From JAXMAR01 sp046350295 (GTDB lineage Bacteria; Planctomycetota; Planctomycetia; Gemmatales; Gemmataceae), in NCBI GenBank assembly GCA_046350295.1, contig JAXMAR010000001.1, positions 124,001-188,000 of the forward strand: a stretch of DNA of 64,000 bases. Direction: 5' to 3'. This document shows, in pieces, positions 31,379 to 41,460 of the stretch. The notes under the pieces were generated by a model, which was not told where the DNA came from, made no database searches, and was given only the letters and a program-made list of their open reading frames with translations. Numbering within the stretch: position 1 is the stretch's first letter; every line of letters starts with the position of its first letter. The translations under genes were made by a program, and so were the position numbers.

Positions 31379-31591
31379 ATGTCTATTGCTGAGATCCTCC
31401 CGGCGGTTCAGGCTCTCTCTCCGAGTGAGAAGCTCGATCTCGCGCGTCTGTTGCTCGAGGACTTGGCCAAGGAGGGATTGCCGACGGTCTTCAAGAAGGG
31501 ACAGGCTTATCCAATCTACACGCCTGAATACACTCCCGGCGCTGCGGCACAACTCGCCCAGGTCCTCAGGGAGGACGGGACTCGGTCATGA
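31379..31591 (+). CDS. Small helical protein upstream of the aspartic-protease-like gene
   Basis: The 70-residue protein (MSIAEILPAVQALSPSEKLD, LARLLLEDLA) is of a type often found as the first gene of two-gene modules in planctomycetes and cyanobacteria, antitoxin-like in size and pattern. Its stop overlaps the next start by four bases (ATGA), so the two are coupled. A toxin-antitoxin function is not established for this pair. Confidence 0.6.
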   Translation: MSIAEILPAVQALSPSEKLDLARLLLEDLAKEGLPTVFKKGQAYPIYTPEYTPGAAAQLAQVLREDGTRS

Positions 31592-32018
31592 GCGCTGTCG
31601 AGCAGTTTCAGTATTGCGATCGGGACCCGGCTTCGGGCGGGCTTGATCTGATGCCAGATTTGCCCATCGTCCTTCGCCATCAACCCACTCGTTGTCGACC
31701 GTCGCACTGGTCGATAGCGGCGCGTCGATCAGCGTTCTGCCCTATTCGCTGGGCGTGCAGCTTGGCTTTGACTGGAACAGCCAGAAGGCGCCGATCACGC
31801 TTGGAGGGACTCTCGCCCAGGTTGACGCCCGCGGGATCGTGGTCGAGGCGGTCATTGGACAGCTCGCGCCGGTGCGCCTCGCGCTGGCCTGGGCCAATTC
31901 GGATCAGGCGCCGTTTCTGCTCGGACAGTTCAATTTCTTCCAGGCGTTCGATGTTTGCTTCTTCCGCTCGCGCGGCATCTTCGAGATCAGGCGGCCCGGC
32001 ACGACAAGTTCTCCATGA
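31588..32018 (+). pseudogene. Retropepsin-like aspartic protease gene with a frameshift
   Basis: The first frame reads MSAVEQFQYCDRDPASGG and MPDLPIVLRHQPT. After a break near 31685 another frame gives LSTVALVDSGASISVLPYSL, the DSGA active-site motif of single-domain retroviral-like aspartic proteases, and continues GVQLGFDW to LLGQFNFFQAFDVCF. One base added would join them into a protein of about 143 residues. A second catalytic Asp would come from dimerisation, as in retropepsins. The 70-residue partner overlaps its start. Confidence 0.7.
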
Positions 32019-32065
32019 GCGCTAAGACGTCCGAGGTCGACATTGACCTCCCCGCCGAGGCCCAA

Positions 32066-33061
32066 TCAGCGCATGACCGTCACCGTCGGCCGTCGCTTCC
32101 GAAAGGCCGCGGCGCCGGCGTCGGTCACGGTGTCCCTGGGCAGGCAGAGGGTGCGGAGGTTTTCCAGGCCCGCCAACGGTTCGAGGCCGGCGTCCGTCAC
32201 CTTGGTCCGGTTGAGCTGGACGATCTCCAGGCTCTTGATCTTCGCCAAGGACTTCATGCCGGCGTCGGTCGCCTGCGTGTCCGACAGGTCGATGTACTTG
32301 AGCGTGGTCAGGCCCGCGAGGGCTTCGAGGCCCCGGTCGGACACCGGCGCCGTCCACAGGCTGAGATGCTCGAGGTTCTTCAGGGCGGCGACATCTTTGA
32401 GGCCGGCGTCGTGGGCCGAGCCGTCGAGGGAGACGTGGCGCAGGCGCTTGAGGCCGGCGAGGTCCTCGAAGCCGGTTCCCGTGACGGAGGTGAAGCAGAG
32501 GTCAGGGATTCGAGGTCGGTCATGCCGGCGGATGTTTCAGGGCGGCGTCGCTGATCTTGGAGCAGCCGATGCCGAGCGTGTGCAGCCGGGTGAGGCCGGC
32601 GAGGTTTTGACGCCGGCGTCGCTCGCCTTGGTATAGCGGATGTAGAGGCTCTTGAGGCTGGTGAGGTGGGCGATCTCCTGGAGGTCGGCGTCGGTAACGT
32701 AGGTCTGGTCGAGGTCGAGCGCCTCGAGGTTTTTGAAGCGGGCCAGCTCGCGCAGCTCCTTGCCGCTCGCGTTGGTCCGGTTGAGGTCGAAGGCGAAGGG
32801 GCCGGAGGGGACGGGCAAGGAGGCGATGAGGCCGAACTCGAACGGCTTGCCGCCGGGCCAGCGGACGGCGGGGAGGGCGGGCTGATCGGGCCTGGTCTCC
32901 TGAAACAGGCGCCAGCCGCGTTTATCCTCGGGGAGCCAGCCGACCTTGGCGCCGACGCCGCGCCAGAGAGCGGCCGCCTTGGCGTCGAAGCCCGCGGGCT
33001 CCTGGGCGCGGGCGGAGGGGGTGGCGCCGAGGAGGAGGATGGCGAGCAGGAGGCGGTTCAT
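32066..33061 (-). pseudogene. Exported leucine-rich-repeat protein with several frameshifts
   Basis: The first frame from 33061 has a signal peptide (MNRLLLAILLLGATPSARA) and LRRs such as LARFKNLEALDLDQTYVTDA. Breaks occur near 32610 and at about 32515-32540, after which LRRs resume: LAGLKRLRHVSLDGSAH, LAGLTTLKYIDLSDTQATDA and LAGLENLRTLCLPRDTVTDA, to the stop at 32066. The repeats have the L..L..L.L..T.VTDAG form common in planctomycetes. About nine repeats remain readable, so the disruption looks recent or artificial. Confidence 0.8.
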
Positions 33062-33138
33062 CGGGGTTGTCCCCTTTCATTTTGATAGACGAAGCGCTAG
33101 TTGGAAGGGATTGGTGGAAGCGGGGCGAGCACAAGCGA

Positions 33139-33567
33139 TCAGGGTGTCGGCGGCACGGGAAGGGAAGCGACCAGATCGGCAGGCGTTTGCAGGGGGATTG
33201 GGGACGCCGCAAAGCCGCGCGGATCGCGAGTGATAATCGCGTCAACACGGGCCTGAACGGCACATGCGATTTGAAGATCATCTTCGAAATCAGGACCGGA
33301 GCGGGCCTGGGCGGCAAGCAAGGTCGCCTGATCGATCGGGGCGATATCCAGTGTGCTCAAGCAAGCCTGCACCACGGCCTGTGCCGTGGACGATCCTGCC
33401 TGCTTGCGAACGACGTAGAAGATCGTGGGGATAGAAAACGCGGCGACCAGCGCCTGGATGCGACCCTGGCGATGAGCATCCCAGACGAGGGCCATATCCG
33501 CGGCCCAAGGAAGGCGATTCAAGAACAGATCCAGGAGAACACTGGTGTCCAGGAGGTACTTCTTCAT
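33139..33567 (-). CDS. VapC-like PIN-domain toxin
   Basis: The 142-residue protein has the PIN fold of VapC ribonucleases: MKKYLLDTSVLLDLFLNR (first Asp), DFEDDLQIACA (second acidic cluster) and VDAIITRDPRGF (third Asp). Its ATG overlaps the antitoxin stop by four bases. All acidic residues needed for metal binding are present, so it should be active. Target RNA is unknown. Confidence 0.85.
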   Translation of the reverse strand: MKKYLLDTSVLLDLFLNRLPWAADMALVWDAHRQGRIQALVAAFSIPTIFYVVRKQAGSSTAQAVVQACLSTLDIAPIDQATLLAAQARSGPDFEDDLQIACAVQARVDAIITRDPRGFAASPIPLQTPADLVASLPVPPTP

Positions 33568-33797
33568 CCGTGCTTTTCCAGCCGATGCTCCTCGATCCAG
33601 CGCTTGATTGTCTCATCGTCGGGTGGGACGCCCGCGCCGGCCGCGATGCCACGAACCTGCGCCGCCGGTACGCCGCGGCACTGCGGCGCCGCGGCTTCCG
33701 CGGTAACAACAACGACTTCGACCTTGGCCCCTTCCGGCAGCGGCGAGCTGGGAACGACGACGCCGTTGGTCACGACGCCGGTGATGGTGGTGGACAT
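33564..33797 (-). CDS. Antitoxin of the vapBC-like pair
   Basis: From the ATG at 33797, preceded by GAGAGGAG, the 77-residue product reads MSTTITGVVTNGVVVPSSPL, a short beta-rich N-terminal unit (VVVPSSPLPEGAKVEVVV) as in small planctomycete and cyanobacterial antitoxins, and a helical C-terminus (DDETIKRWIEEHRLEKHG) that would bind the PIN toxin. Position and coupling to the toxin gene are the main evidence. Confidence 0.75.
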   Translation of the reverse strand: MSTTITGVVTNGVVVPSSPLPEGAKVEVVVVTAEAAAPQCRGVPAAQVRGIAAGAGVPPDDETIKRWIEEHRLEKHG

Positions 33798-34014
33798 GGC
33801 GGTCTCCTCTCGGGTTATCGTACCGGGCGGATGGCTGGCGGGGGAAGGCCCAGCGGTGGCGGGGGCTGGCGAAGCGTCGGGCAAGTCGATCTGTCGCGGC
33901 CAAGCCCCGGCCTAGTCACCCCAGGGGAAACATGCCGCTTGAAGACTGGACACGCAATCTCCGGATGAGACAATGTCGCGTGAACGGTGGTCCCTCTCAC
34001 GCCGGGACGCAGCC

Positions 34015-37000
34015 ATGCGATCACTCTGCCCTGCTTCACTTGCTCTCGTTGTCGTCGTATCCCTGGCCGGCGACGCGGGACGCCTTGCCGCCCAGCCGCG
34101 GACCGGGCCGGAGACGGAGAAGCGCTTCCCGCCCCTCCGGCTGGCCAAAGGCTTCAAAGCCACCCTCTTCGCCTGCGACCCGTTCATCGAATACCCCTCC
34201 GTCATCGCTATCGGCCCGCGCGACAATACGCTCTTCGTCGCCGTCGATTACATGACCGGCCTCGGGACGGAGGTCGTCCGCCGCGATGAGATCCGCCTGA
34301 TCGAGGATACCGACGGCGGTGGCTACGCCGACAAGTCCACCGTCTACGCCACCGGCTTCAACTCCATCCAGGGCGTTTGCTATCACGACGGCGCCGTCTA
34401 CGTCATGCACGCGCCGTTCCTCACCGTGCTGCGCGGGGACGGCAAGGCTAACGAGCGCAAGGACCTCCTCACCGGCCTGGGGCTGACGCCCGAGGCGAAC
34501 CCGGTCCGGCTGCACTGCGCCAACGGCGTCGTCATGGGGCACGACGGCTGGCTCTACCTCGCCCTCGGCGATCATGGCTGCGACGTCAAGCGGCCCGAAG
34601 GGGACCGCCTCGTCCTGGTCGGCGGCGGCATCCTCCGTTGCCGGCCCGACGGCCGCGACCTGCACGTCTTCGCCCGCGGCCTGCGCAACATCTACGACGT
34701 CGCCCTCGACGCCGATCTCAACGTCTTCGTGCGCGACAACGAGAACGACGGTGGCGACTACAAGATCCGCGTCTGCCACAGCTTCTTCGGGGCCGACCAC
34801 GGCTATCCCTACCTCTATTACGAACACCCCGATGAGGCGTTGCCGCCGCTGGCCGACCTGGGCCTCGGCTCCTCCGCCGGCGGCGTCTGCTACCTTGAGA
34901 CGGCGTTCCCGGCGGAGTATCGCGGCAACCTCTTCTTCTGCGAGTGGGGCCGGTCCATCGTCCGCTATCCGCTCACGCGCGCCGGCAGCGCGTTCGGGCC
35001 GGTGAAGGAGATCGAGTTCGCGGCCGGGGCCGAGACCGATCCCTATGGCTTCAAGCCGACCGATGTCGTGGTCGGCCGCGACGGCGCCCTGTTCGTCTCC
35101 GACTGGGCGGATGGGCAGCGTCCCAAGCGTGGCCGGGGGCGGATTTACCGGATTGTGCCGGAGGGAGAGGCGAAGCCCGTCAAGCCGGCGGGGAAGGAGC
35201 GCCCGCTCGCCGGGTGGATCGCCCAGCTTGACTTGGAGAGTCAGCATCGGCGCATCGAGGCGCAGCTCGCCATCGAGCGACTCGGGGCCAAGGCGCTGCC
35301 GGCGCTGACGGAGGCGCTCGACAAGGGCAAGCTTGGCGTCCTCGCCCGGCTGCACGCGGTCTGGATCCTGGCCCACACCGACGCTCCGTCGGCGCGGGCG
35401 GAGCTTGCCGACCTGGCGCGCACCGATCCCGATGTGCGCGTGCGGGCGCAGGCGGTCCGCGCTCTGGCGGACCTGGTCGCCCCGATCCTCGTCGCGCATC
35501 GACTCGACGCGGCGCCGGCGCCGGAGAAGGTCGTGCGCGATTTCGTCCGGCTGGCGAAAGGACAGAAGGCGCCCGTTCTGCTGGAGATCGTGGTGGCGCT
35601 GGGCCGGCTCCGCTGGGCCGGCGCTCCCGCCTGGCTGCGCGACAACCTGCCCGCGCCCGACGCCGCGCTGGCGCACGCCGCCATGCAGACTCTGCGTCGC
35701 TCGGGGAACTGGCCCGAAGTGCTCAAGCTGCTCGACGGGCCGGATACGCCCCTCCGGGCCATCGCGGCGCCACGCGCTGCGCCCGGCCGCTACGATCAAG
35801 GCGTCGCCGATGGTCTTCTCGAGCGCTCGCCAAGGATGGGATTCCGCCCGGCGCGGCAGCCGCGGTTCTTCGGCGCATCCACAAGGCGCCAGGGCCGCAC
35901 AAGTACTGGGGCTACCGCCGCCGCCGCGGCCGGTGAACACCGTCGCCTGGGAGCGCACGAATCGCGGCAACGCCGGCTCGGCCCTTTCCAAGCTGAAGGC
36001 GTTGGATCGGTTGGGCTGCTGCGCTGGCCGACGCGAAGCTGTCGCCACCGAGCCGAGTTTCCTGATTGCCCCGGCTTGTGCGACAAGGAACGCGACCCCG
36101 ACATCGTCGGTGTGATTCTCGAAGCGGCTCGGCGATCACGTGCCCGTCGACGCGTTTGTGAAAGGAACGCTGGCGCGACGTTGTTTGGCCCGATGGCCAG
36201 GGACAAGACGTTCGCCCTGCGTAACCGACTCAGCGCGCTGGTCTTGTTCGCACGCGACCTCGATGCCAAGAGCGAACGACAACTCCTGGACCTTGCCCGA
36301 GACCTCCGAGGAGGACTTGCTCCTCGCCGAGGCTATCAAGCAATTGGCCAAGCGGCGGAAGCTCGCGTCAGAACCGTTCCTGCTGGCCAAACTGGAGAGC
36401 GCCGCGCCCGCGGTGCGCGCGGCGGCTTGCGACGCCCTGGCCGAACTGGCGCCGGCGGAGGCGGGGGGCGCTCTGCACAAGCGCCTGAGCGACAAGGAGG
36501 GGCAGGTTCGCGCGGCGGCTCGGGCGGCTCGGCAAGCTGGGACGGCGGCTCGGCGGTCGACCCGCTGCTGGTCGTGGCCCGTGAGCGGACGTGCAAGCGC
36601 GTGGCCGCAGCAGAGCATTGCGCGCCTGCGCGGCCCGCGTCTGCAGTTCGCCGTGGAGGCGGCTGTCGAACCGGGAGGCGCATCGGCAGCCCTGCGTTGC
36701 GTCGAGGAGTTCGGCAGCGGCCCGTCGGAGGCGAAGGCGGTTGTCAAGCGGCACGGCGAGCCGGGCGTCGACGTCTCGATGCCCATGGCCATGCTGAGCG
36801 ATGGCGGGTGGATATGGCGCCGACGCCGAGGAACACTGGACGAGGCCCTTGCCGAGCTGCACGCGACCAGCGGGGTACTGCTGCGCTGGACCGTGTCCGG
36901 TCCGCTCAACAAGACCGAGGATGCCGACCTGGCCCGCATCGCAAACCCCGAGGCGGACACGCCCCCCGGCTGGTCCTTGCTCTTCCCCGCCGGCCCCGAT

Positions 37001-37762
37001 CTGCGCGTTGTGCGGATGTCGAAGGCGGAGGGCGCCGTCTGGCTCGCATCCGCCGATCTGATCAGCGCCGAACCGGCCGGCGTGCAATTCCTGGCCGGGG
37101 CCGCCGGCACGTTGCGCGTCTGGCTCAACGGAAAGCTGATCTACCACCGCGCCGAAGTCCGTCCTTTCCAGGCCGACTCCGATCGCTTCGACGCCATCCT
37201 GGCCAAAGGCCGGAATCGCGTGCTGGTCGAGATCGCGCCGCCGGCCGGACCGTTCCAGCTTCGCTTCCGCCGGAAGAGCGCGAAGGCCGACACCGAGCGC
37301 TTCGCCCAGGCCGCCCTGACGAAAGCCGGCAATCCCGCCAACGGCCGCAAGGTCTTCTTCAATGTCGAGAAATCGCTGTGCCTGCGCTGCCACCGCCTGG
37401 GCGCCGAGGGGGAGCGCATCGGCCCGGATCTGAGCGGCGTCGGCGGCCGCTTCGCCCGCGTCCACCTCGTCGAGTCGGTCCTGGAGCCGAGCCGCACGAT
37501 CGCCCCGAGTTACCAGACGCACATCGTCGAGCTGAAGGACGGCCGCGTGCTCAGCGGGGTCAAGATCAGCGAAACCGAGCGTACGATTGCGCTTGGCGAT
37601 CAGGAAGGCAAGAAGCATGAGGTGAAGAAAGACGAGATTGAAACGATGCGGCCGGGCCCGCTCAGCACCATGCCGGAAGGCCTGGCGCAGCGGCTGACGC
37701 TGGAGGAGTTCGTGGATTTGATCGCGTTTCTCGCCGGTCAGAAGGAACGGTTGGGGCCGTGA
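34015..37762 (+). pseudogene. PVC-type membrane-bound dehydrogenase with HEAT repeats and C-terminal cytochrome c, frameshifted in the middle
   Basis: The N-terminus has a signal peptide and a PQQ-sugar-dehydrogenase-like propeller (FVAVDYMTGLG; GDHGCDVKRPEGDR; LFVSDWADGQRPKRGRGRIY), followed by HEAT repeats (VRVRAQAVRALADL). From about 35765 to 36840 the frame changes several times, yet typical pieces stay readable in turn (PPRPVNTVAWERT; VRAAACDALAELAP). The last frame gives a beta-sandwich region and a haem-binding CLRCHRLGAEGERIGPDLSG, then ILEPSRTI-like SVLEPSRTIAPSYQTH. This architecture is common in planctomycetes and is thought to oxidise sugars. Intact length would be about 1240 residues. 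Confidence 0.85.
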
Positions 37763-37780
37763 CGGGTGTCGCTCTCGAGA

Positions 37781-37822
37781 AAAAGGACCGTCCGGAGTCC
37801 GTCATTGGGAAAGGGACGGTCC
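37781..37822 (-). terminator. Minus-strand terminator overlapping the end of the next gene
   Basis: Inverted arms GGACGGTCC (37814-37822) and GGACCGTCC (37785-37793) precede a TTTTTCTC run when read on the minus strand. The stem covers the last codons of the minus-strand gene ending at 37802 and faces the end of the dehydrogenase gene. Confidence 0.6.
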
Positions 37823-38242
37823 GCCGCTGCGTTGCAAAGCCGGGATGCGGCGTCCGTCGCGGCAGCGAATCAGCTCTTCATGATTCGGCCCGCTTTGGTA
37901 GAACGGGAAATCGTCCCGCGCGAGCCCGGACACGTCGTAGCTCAGCAGATCGGTTGGCTCGAGCACGAGGAAGGCGTCGTGGCGAAGAGGAACGCGTACG
38001 CCGTTCCGACAAATCAACTCCTGCATGCCGACCGGTCCGACGGCCATCCAGACTCCGGCCTCGACGACCGGCGCGTGAAACTCGCCGGCACACAGGCGCC
38101 GATAGCCCGAGTGCGGATCGACGTCGGGATCCGGCCGGTGGCAAAGAAAGGCGCCCGCCGTGCCGAGACAGAAGAGCGCCAGCACGGCCAGCGCGCAGCC
38201 CAGAGGAGAACGACTCAGAATGCCCCAAAGGTTTTTCATCAT
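37802..38242 (-). CDS. Small membrane-anchored protein of unknown function
   Basis: The start at 38242 (or the next ATG, three bases on) is preceded by CAGGGG. The 146-residue product has one membrane helix near the N-terminus (LGCALAVLALFCLGTAGAFL) and an exported domain with two similar short stretches, ELICRNGVRVPL and ELIRCRDGRRIPAL. No family is recognised. It is monocistronic and ends in a terminator. Confidence 0.55.
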   Translation of the reverse strand: MMKNLWGILSRSPLGCALAVLALFCLGTAGAFLCHRPDPDVDPHSGYRRLCAGEFHAPVVEAGVWMAVGPVGMQELICRNGVRVPLRHDAFLVLEPTDLLSYDVSGLARDDFPFYQSGPNHEELIRCRDGRRIPALQRSGGPSLSQ

Positions 38243-38438
38243 GGCTCGACCCCTGCTTGTCGGCGTTGACTGATAGCAAGAAGGGCGCCGAACCGAATCG
38301 AGTCGCCGAATACCGAAAAAAGCGGGGAAATCGGCGCTGTTTCCAGCGAAAAGATTCAGACATGCGTCAATGAGACACACAGGGGAGAAGGGCGCGGTCG
38401 GTTTCGGCACACCTGGGAGGACGCCGGGGGCAGTCGTT

Positions 38439-38580
38439 CTAGGGGCCGGTCAAGCGCCGCAAGGCCTGCCGCGCTTCACGCGTCAGCAGCGCGTTCTCGG
38501 CCCCGGCCGCGAGAGCGCCGAGGCGGGCGCGGCCGGCGCCCTGTTCCACCAGCGCCGGCCAAAGCCTCAGACGAGCGGGG
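38439..38580 (-). pseudogene. Remnant of the C-terminus of a WD40/HEAT-type planctomycete protein
   Basis: The minus strand reads LRLWPALVEQGAGRARLGAL then AAGAENALLTREARQALRRL before a TAG at 38439. This resembles the conserved tail of large planctomycete WD40-repeat proteins (LAxGAxxALLTREARxALxRL). No upstream domain is present, so only the 3' end of such a gene survives. The rest of 38243-38608 shows no gene. Confidence 0.35.
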
Positions 38581-38608
38581 CGGCATCAGCCCCGCCGGAC
38601 GGCGACCG

Positions 38609-39157
38609 TCACTTCACCGTCACCGAGCTCGGGTCCTTCGTGTCGATGCGCACGCGGGTGATCTTTCCGCTTGCCAGGTACTCCAGCTCGAGGAAAGCCT
38701 TGTCGCCGTCCAGCTCGAACTCGACCTCGATCAGCTGACCCTTGGCTTTTGTGGCGCCGATCTCCATGCCTTTCTTGAAGCCCACCTTGGCGCCAGCCGA
38801 CGACTTGATGGCGTCGGCGAACTTTTTGGCCTTCAGCCCCTCGGTCTTCTCCTCGAACTTCACGACGGCGCCGCTCTTGGCGTCGATCTCCACCTCCTGG
38901 ACCTTCTCGCCTTGCAGGAAGTAGAAGCCGAAACGAGCGCTCTTCTTGATCATCTCGACGCGCCCGATCAGCGGCTTGCCCTCGCCAACCTTCTTGCGGG
39001 CCGTGGCAAACGCCTCGGCGAAGTCGATTTTCGCCTCGCCCAGGACTTTCTTGGCCGTTTCAATCTTCTTGGCGTCGTCCGGTTCCTTCGCCGTCGCCAG
39101 GACGGTGAACCACAGCGCCACGGCACATACCACGCAGCAGCAAGACGCGATCTTCAT
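38609..39157 (-). CDS. Exported protein with two PepSY-like domains
   Basis: The 182-residue protein has a signal peptide (residues 1-23, with three adjacent cysteines CCC near its middle). Two copies of a PepSY-like fold follow, about 30-105 (AKIDFAEAFATARKKVGEGK, VQEVEIDAKSGAVVKFEE) and 108-182 (FADAIKSSAGAKVGFKKG, ITRVRIDTKDPSSVTV). PepSY domains often inhibit extracellular peptidases or act as periplasmic modules. The M19 peptidase gene is divergent, 196 bases away, but no functional link is shown. Confidence 0.7.
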   Translation of the reverse strand: MKIASCCCVVCAVALWFTVLATAKEPDDAKKIETAKKVLGEAKIDFAEAFATARKKVGEGKPLIGRVEMIKKSARFGFYFLQGEKVQEVEIDAKSGAVVKFEEKTEGLKAKKFADAIKSSAGAKVGFKKGMEIGATKAKGQLIEVEFELDGDKAFLELEYLASGKITRVRIDTKDPSSVTVK

Positions 39158-39353
39158 GGCCGCAAGCCTCCAAGAAAAGGAGAAGCCGCGCCGAGGGGAG
39201 GCTCGGCGCGGACGGGATCCCAGGAGTTCGATGGCGTCACTGCAAAGACGAGACCAAAGGTTAAAAAGGCTGCCGGCGACCGCAAACTTTTCTAAGGAAT
39301 AGATAAGAAACCCGGCGAATTATTCCCGGCAAGTTTTTTTGGGGGCTTTTTCG

Positions 39354-40473
39354 ATGGCCGAGCCGATTTTCGTCTTCGACGTCCACCTCGACCTCAGCAT
39401 GAACGCCCTCGAATGGAACCGCGACCTGCGCTGGTCGCTCGAGAAGATCCGGCGCTGGGAACTCACCATGAAGGACAAGGTCGACCGCGGCATCAACACG
39501 GTCTGCCTCCCCGAGATGCGCAAGGGGCGCATCGGCCTGTGCGTCGCCACCCAGATCGGCCGCTATTCCCCCTACTTCCATCGCCTTCCCGGCTGGAACT
39601 CGCCGGAGCAAGCCTGGGCGCAAACGCAAGGGCAGCTGGCGTGGTACCGCATCATGGAAGAGCAAGGCGAGCTGGTGCAGATCCGCAACCGCCAGCAGCT
39701 CGATCAACACCACCTCTCGCTCTGGCGGCTCAAGGCGCGTGCCGGACGACGGCACGCACCACGTGGTCGAATCGAAGAAGCCCGACGGCTCCCCATCGGC
39801 TACATCCTCAGCCTCGAGCGCGGACTCGATCGTCGCGCTCAAGCACCTGGGCAAGCTACGCCGACGGCCTGCGCGCCCCTGGGCCCGCACGGCCCCGGCC
39901 GCTTCACCCACAGCACCGACGCGAGCAGCCCTCCCCGAAGGCAAAGGCGCTCCAAGGAGATGAAGCGCTCGGCATCATCCTCGACGTGACTCTCATCTCT
40001 GCGACGAATGCTTCTGGGACGCCCTCGACGTCTACGACGGACCCCTCTGGGCAAGCCCCACCAGAATTGCCGCACCCTCTGCCCCTGGAACCAGCAGTTC
40101 GCCGACGACCAGATCAAGGCGGTGATCGAGCGCGACGGCATCCTCGGCATGGCTTTCGACGCCATCGCCCAGTGGTCCCCGGCGCTGGCGGCACCTGAAG
40201 AGCAAGCCGGCCGACTTCCAGCTTAAGATCGAGCGCATCTGCGAGCACGTCGACCACATCTGCCAGATCGCCGGCAACGCCAGGCACGTCGGCATCGGCA
40301 CCGACCTCGACGGCGGCTACGGCACCGAACAGATGCCGATGGACATGAACTCGATCGCCGACTTGCAAAAGATCCCGGCGCTGCTGAGAAAGCGCGGCTA
40401 CTCGGAGGTCGACATCGAGGGGATCTTCTGGCGGAACTATGTGGAGTTTCTGCGGCGGGTGTGGGAGAAATGA
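39354..40473 (+). pseudogene. Membrane dipeptidase-like (peptidase M19) gene with multiple frameshifts
   Basis: The first frame begins MAEPIFVFDVHLDLSMNALE with the zinc-binding HxD and runs to about 39735. After several one-base breaks, family-typical segments appear in turn in different frames: VPDDGTHHVVESKKPDGSP, IGYILSLE, FTHSTDAS, ALDVYDGPLW, FADDQIKAVIERDGILGMAF and NARHVGIGTDLDGGYGTEQM, to the stop at 40473. All zinc-ligand regions expected for M19 dipeptidases (renal dipeptidase family) can be found, so the gene was functional until very recently or the sequence is locally wrong. Intact length would be about 370 residues. Confidence 0.8.
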
Positions 40474-40563
40474 GCGGCGACAGTGCTGACGCCAAGACTT
40501 GGACACACTACCGCTCAAGGGAACGGGCGCGAACCTTCTGATCCAGAAAGAAGAGGTGCGCCC

Positions 40564-41093
40564 GTGCATCCGTGGATTGAGAAAATGGTTCGGCAGGTCC
40601 AGACTGTGCCGCCCGCCTGTCTCGGTGGCTTTCGGACGACCTTATTAGACACGGGACCGTGGAATAACTGGGCGAGTTGGTCGGCCAGGTGCGTTTGTGG
40701 AGAAAACAAGGGCTACGTACTCGGCTATTCGCTGGAGATTTCCAGTCCGGAGTACGAAGGGGCAGGTTATCAGTCGCAGGGTTTCGATGTGTGTCTTGCG
40801 GAAAGACCACTGGGGTCGATGACACGGGACTCCATGGGTACAACGCGGAGATAAGCAAACTCGATGGCGGCGGGGGTGACTCCAACGTTCGCGGCGCAGG
40901 CGAGGAAGAGTTCCCATGTCCACAGTGCAGGAGCAAGTCTTCTTACTGGTTCTGCGTTGCTCACTTTGACCTGATGGAGGACGAGCCAGAGCTTGAGCCG
41001 CGTGCCCAGGATTTCTTTGACGCGTTCGCATGCGAAGGTACCTGCGTTTCGTGCGATGCGACGACCAATGTGACTAACTTTGAGCTTGCCTAA
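40564..41093 (+). pseudogene. Zinc-ribbon-like hypothetical protein with a frameshift
   Basis: From a GTG at 40564 the frame reads MHPWIEKMVRQVQTVPPA and RCVCGENKGYVLGYSLEISS. Near 40770 another frame takes over: AGFRCVSCGKTTGVDDTG, FPCPQCRSKSSYW and FACEGTCVSCDATTNVTNFE. Several CxxC pairs suggest zinc binding. I do not recognise the family. Its stop overlaps the end of the convergent gene by four bases. Confidence 0.5.
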
Positions 41094-41350
41094 CAGATGC
41101 CGCGGCGAATCAACTTTTCCTCGTCCGCCCAGTCCTCGCGGATTTCCGGGGGATCGGACCGGCAGTAGGTAATGGCCTCCAAGACCGCCTCCAAGGGCAA
41201 GTCGTAATCGCGCGCCACTTCTTCGGGCGTGCGCGCGTCTTCGCCAAACAGTTGGCCGTACAAGGAGCGGGCCGCAACCCAGCGAGCCTTGACAAAGAGC
41301 TGCTTGTAAGACGACTTCGGCTTCGGCGCCAGGTATTTCCAGGAGGTCAT
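41090..41350 (-). CDS. DUF433-like small protein without its usual partner
   Basis: The 86-residue product starts MTSWKYLAPKPKSSYKQLFV and contains TPEEVARDYDLPLEAVLEAI, a helix-turn-helix-like pattern shared with DUF433-type antitoxins that usually precede a DUF5615 PIN-like toxin. No such toxin gene is seen next to it, so it may be an orphan antitoxin. Confidence 0.6.
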   Translation of the reverse strand: MTSWKYLAPKPKSSYKQLFVKARWVAARSLYGQLFGEDARTPEEVARDYDLPLEAVLEAITYCRSDPPEIREDWADEEKLIRRGIC

Positions 41351-41460
41351 GGTTGAATTGTAGCCGACGCGCCATCCGGCTCGCAAGCGCGACGGGACAA
41401 TCGCGAGCAGCGGGTATACTGATCTAAGTCACGCGCCGCGGTTCCTGCTGCGAGGCCGTC

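Noticed and set aside
34036..36048. Open frame of about 670 codons antisense to the PVC dehydrogenase
   Set aside because: The plus strand carries the recognisable dehydrogenase; the antisense protein has no domain.
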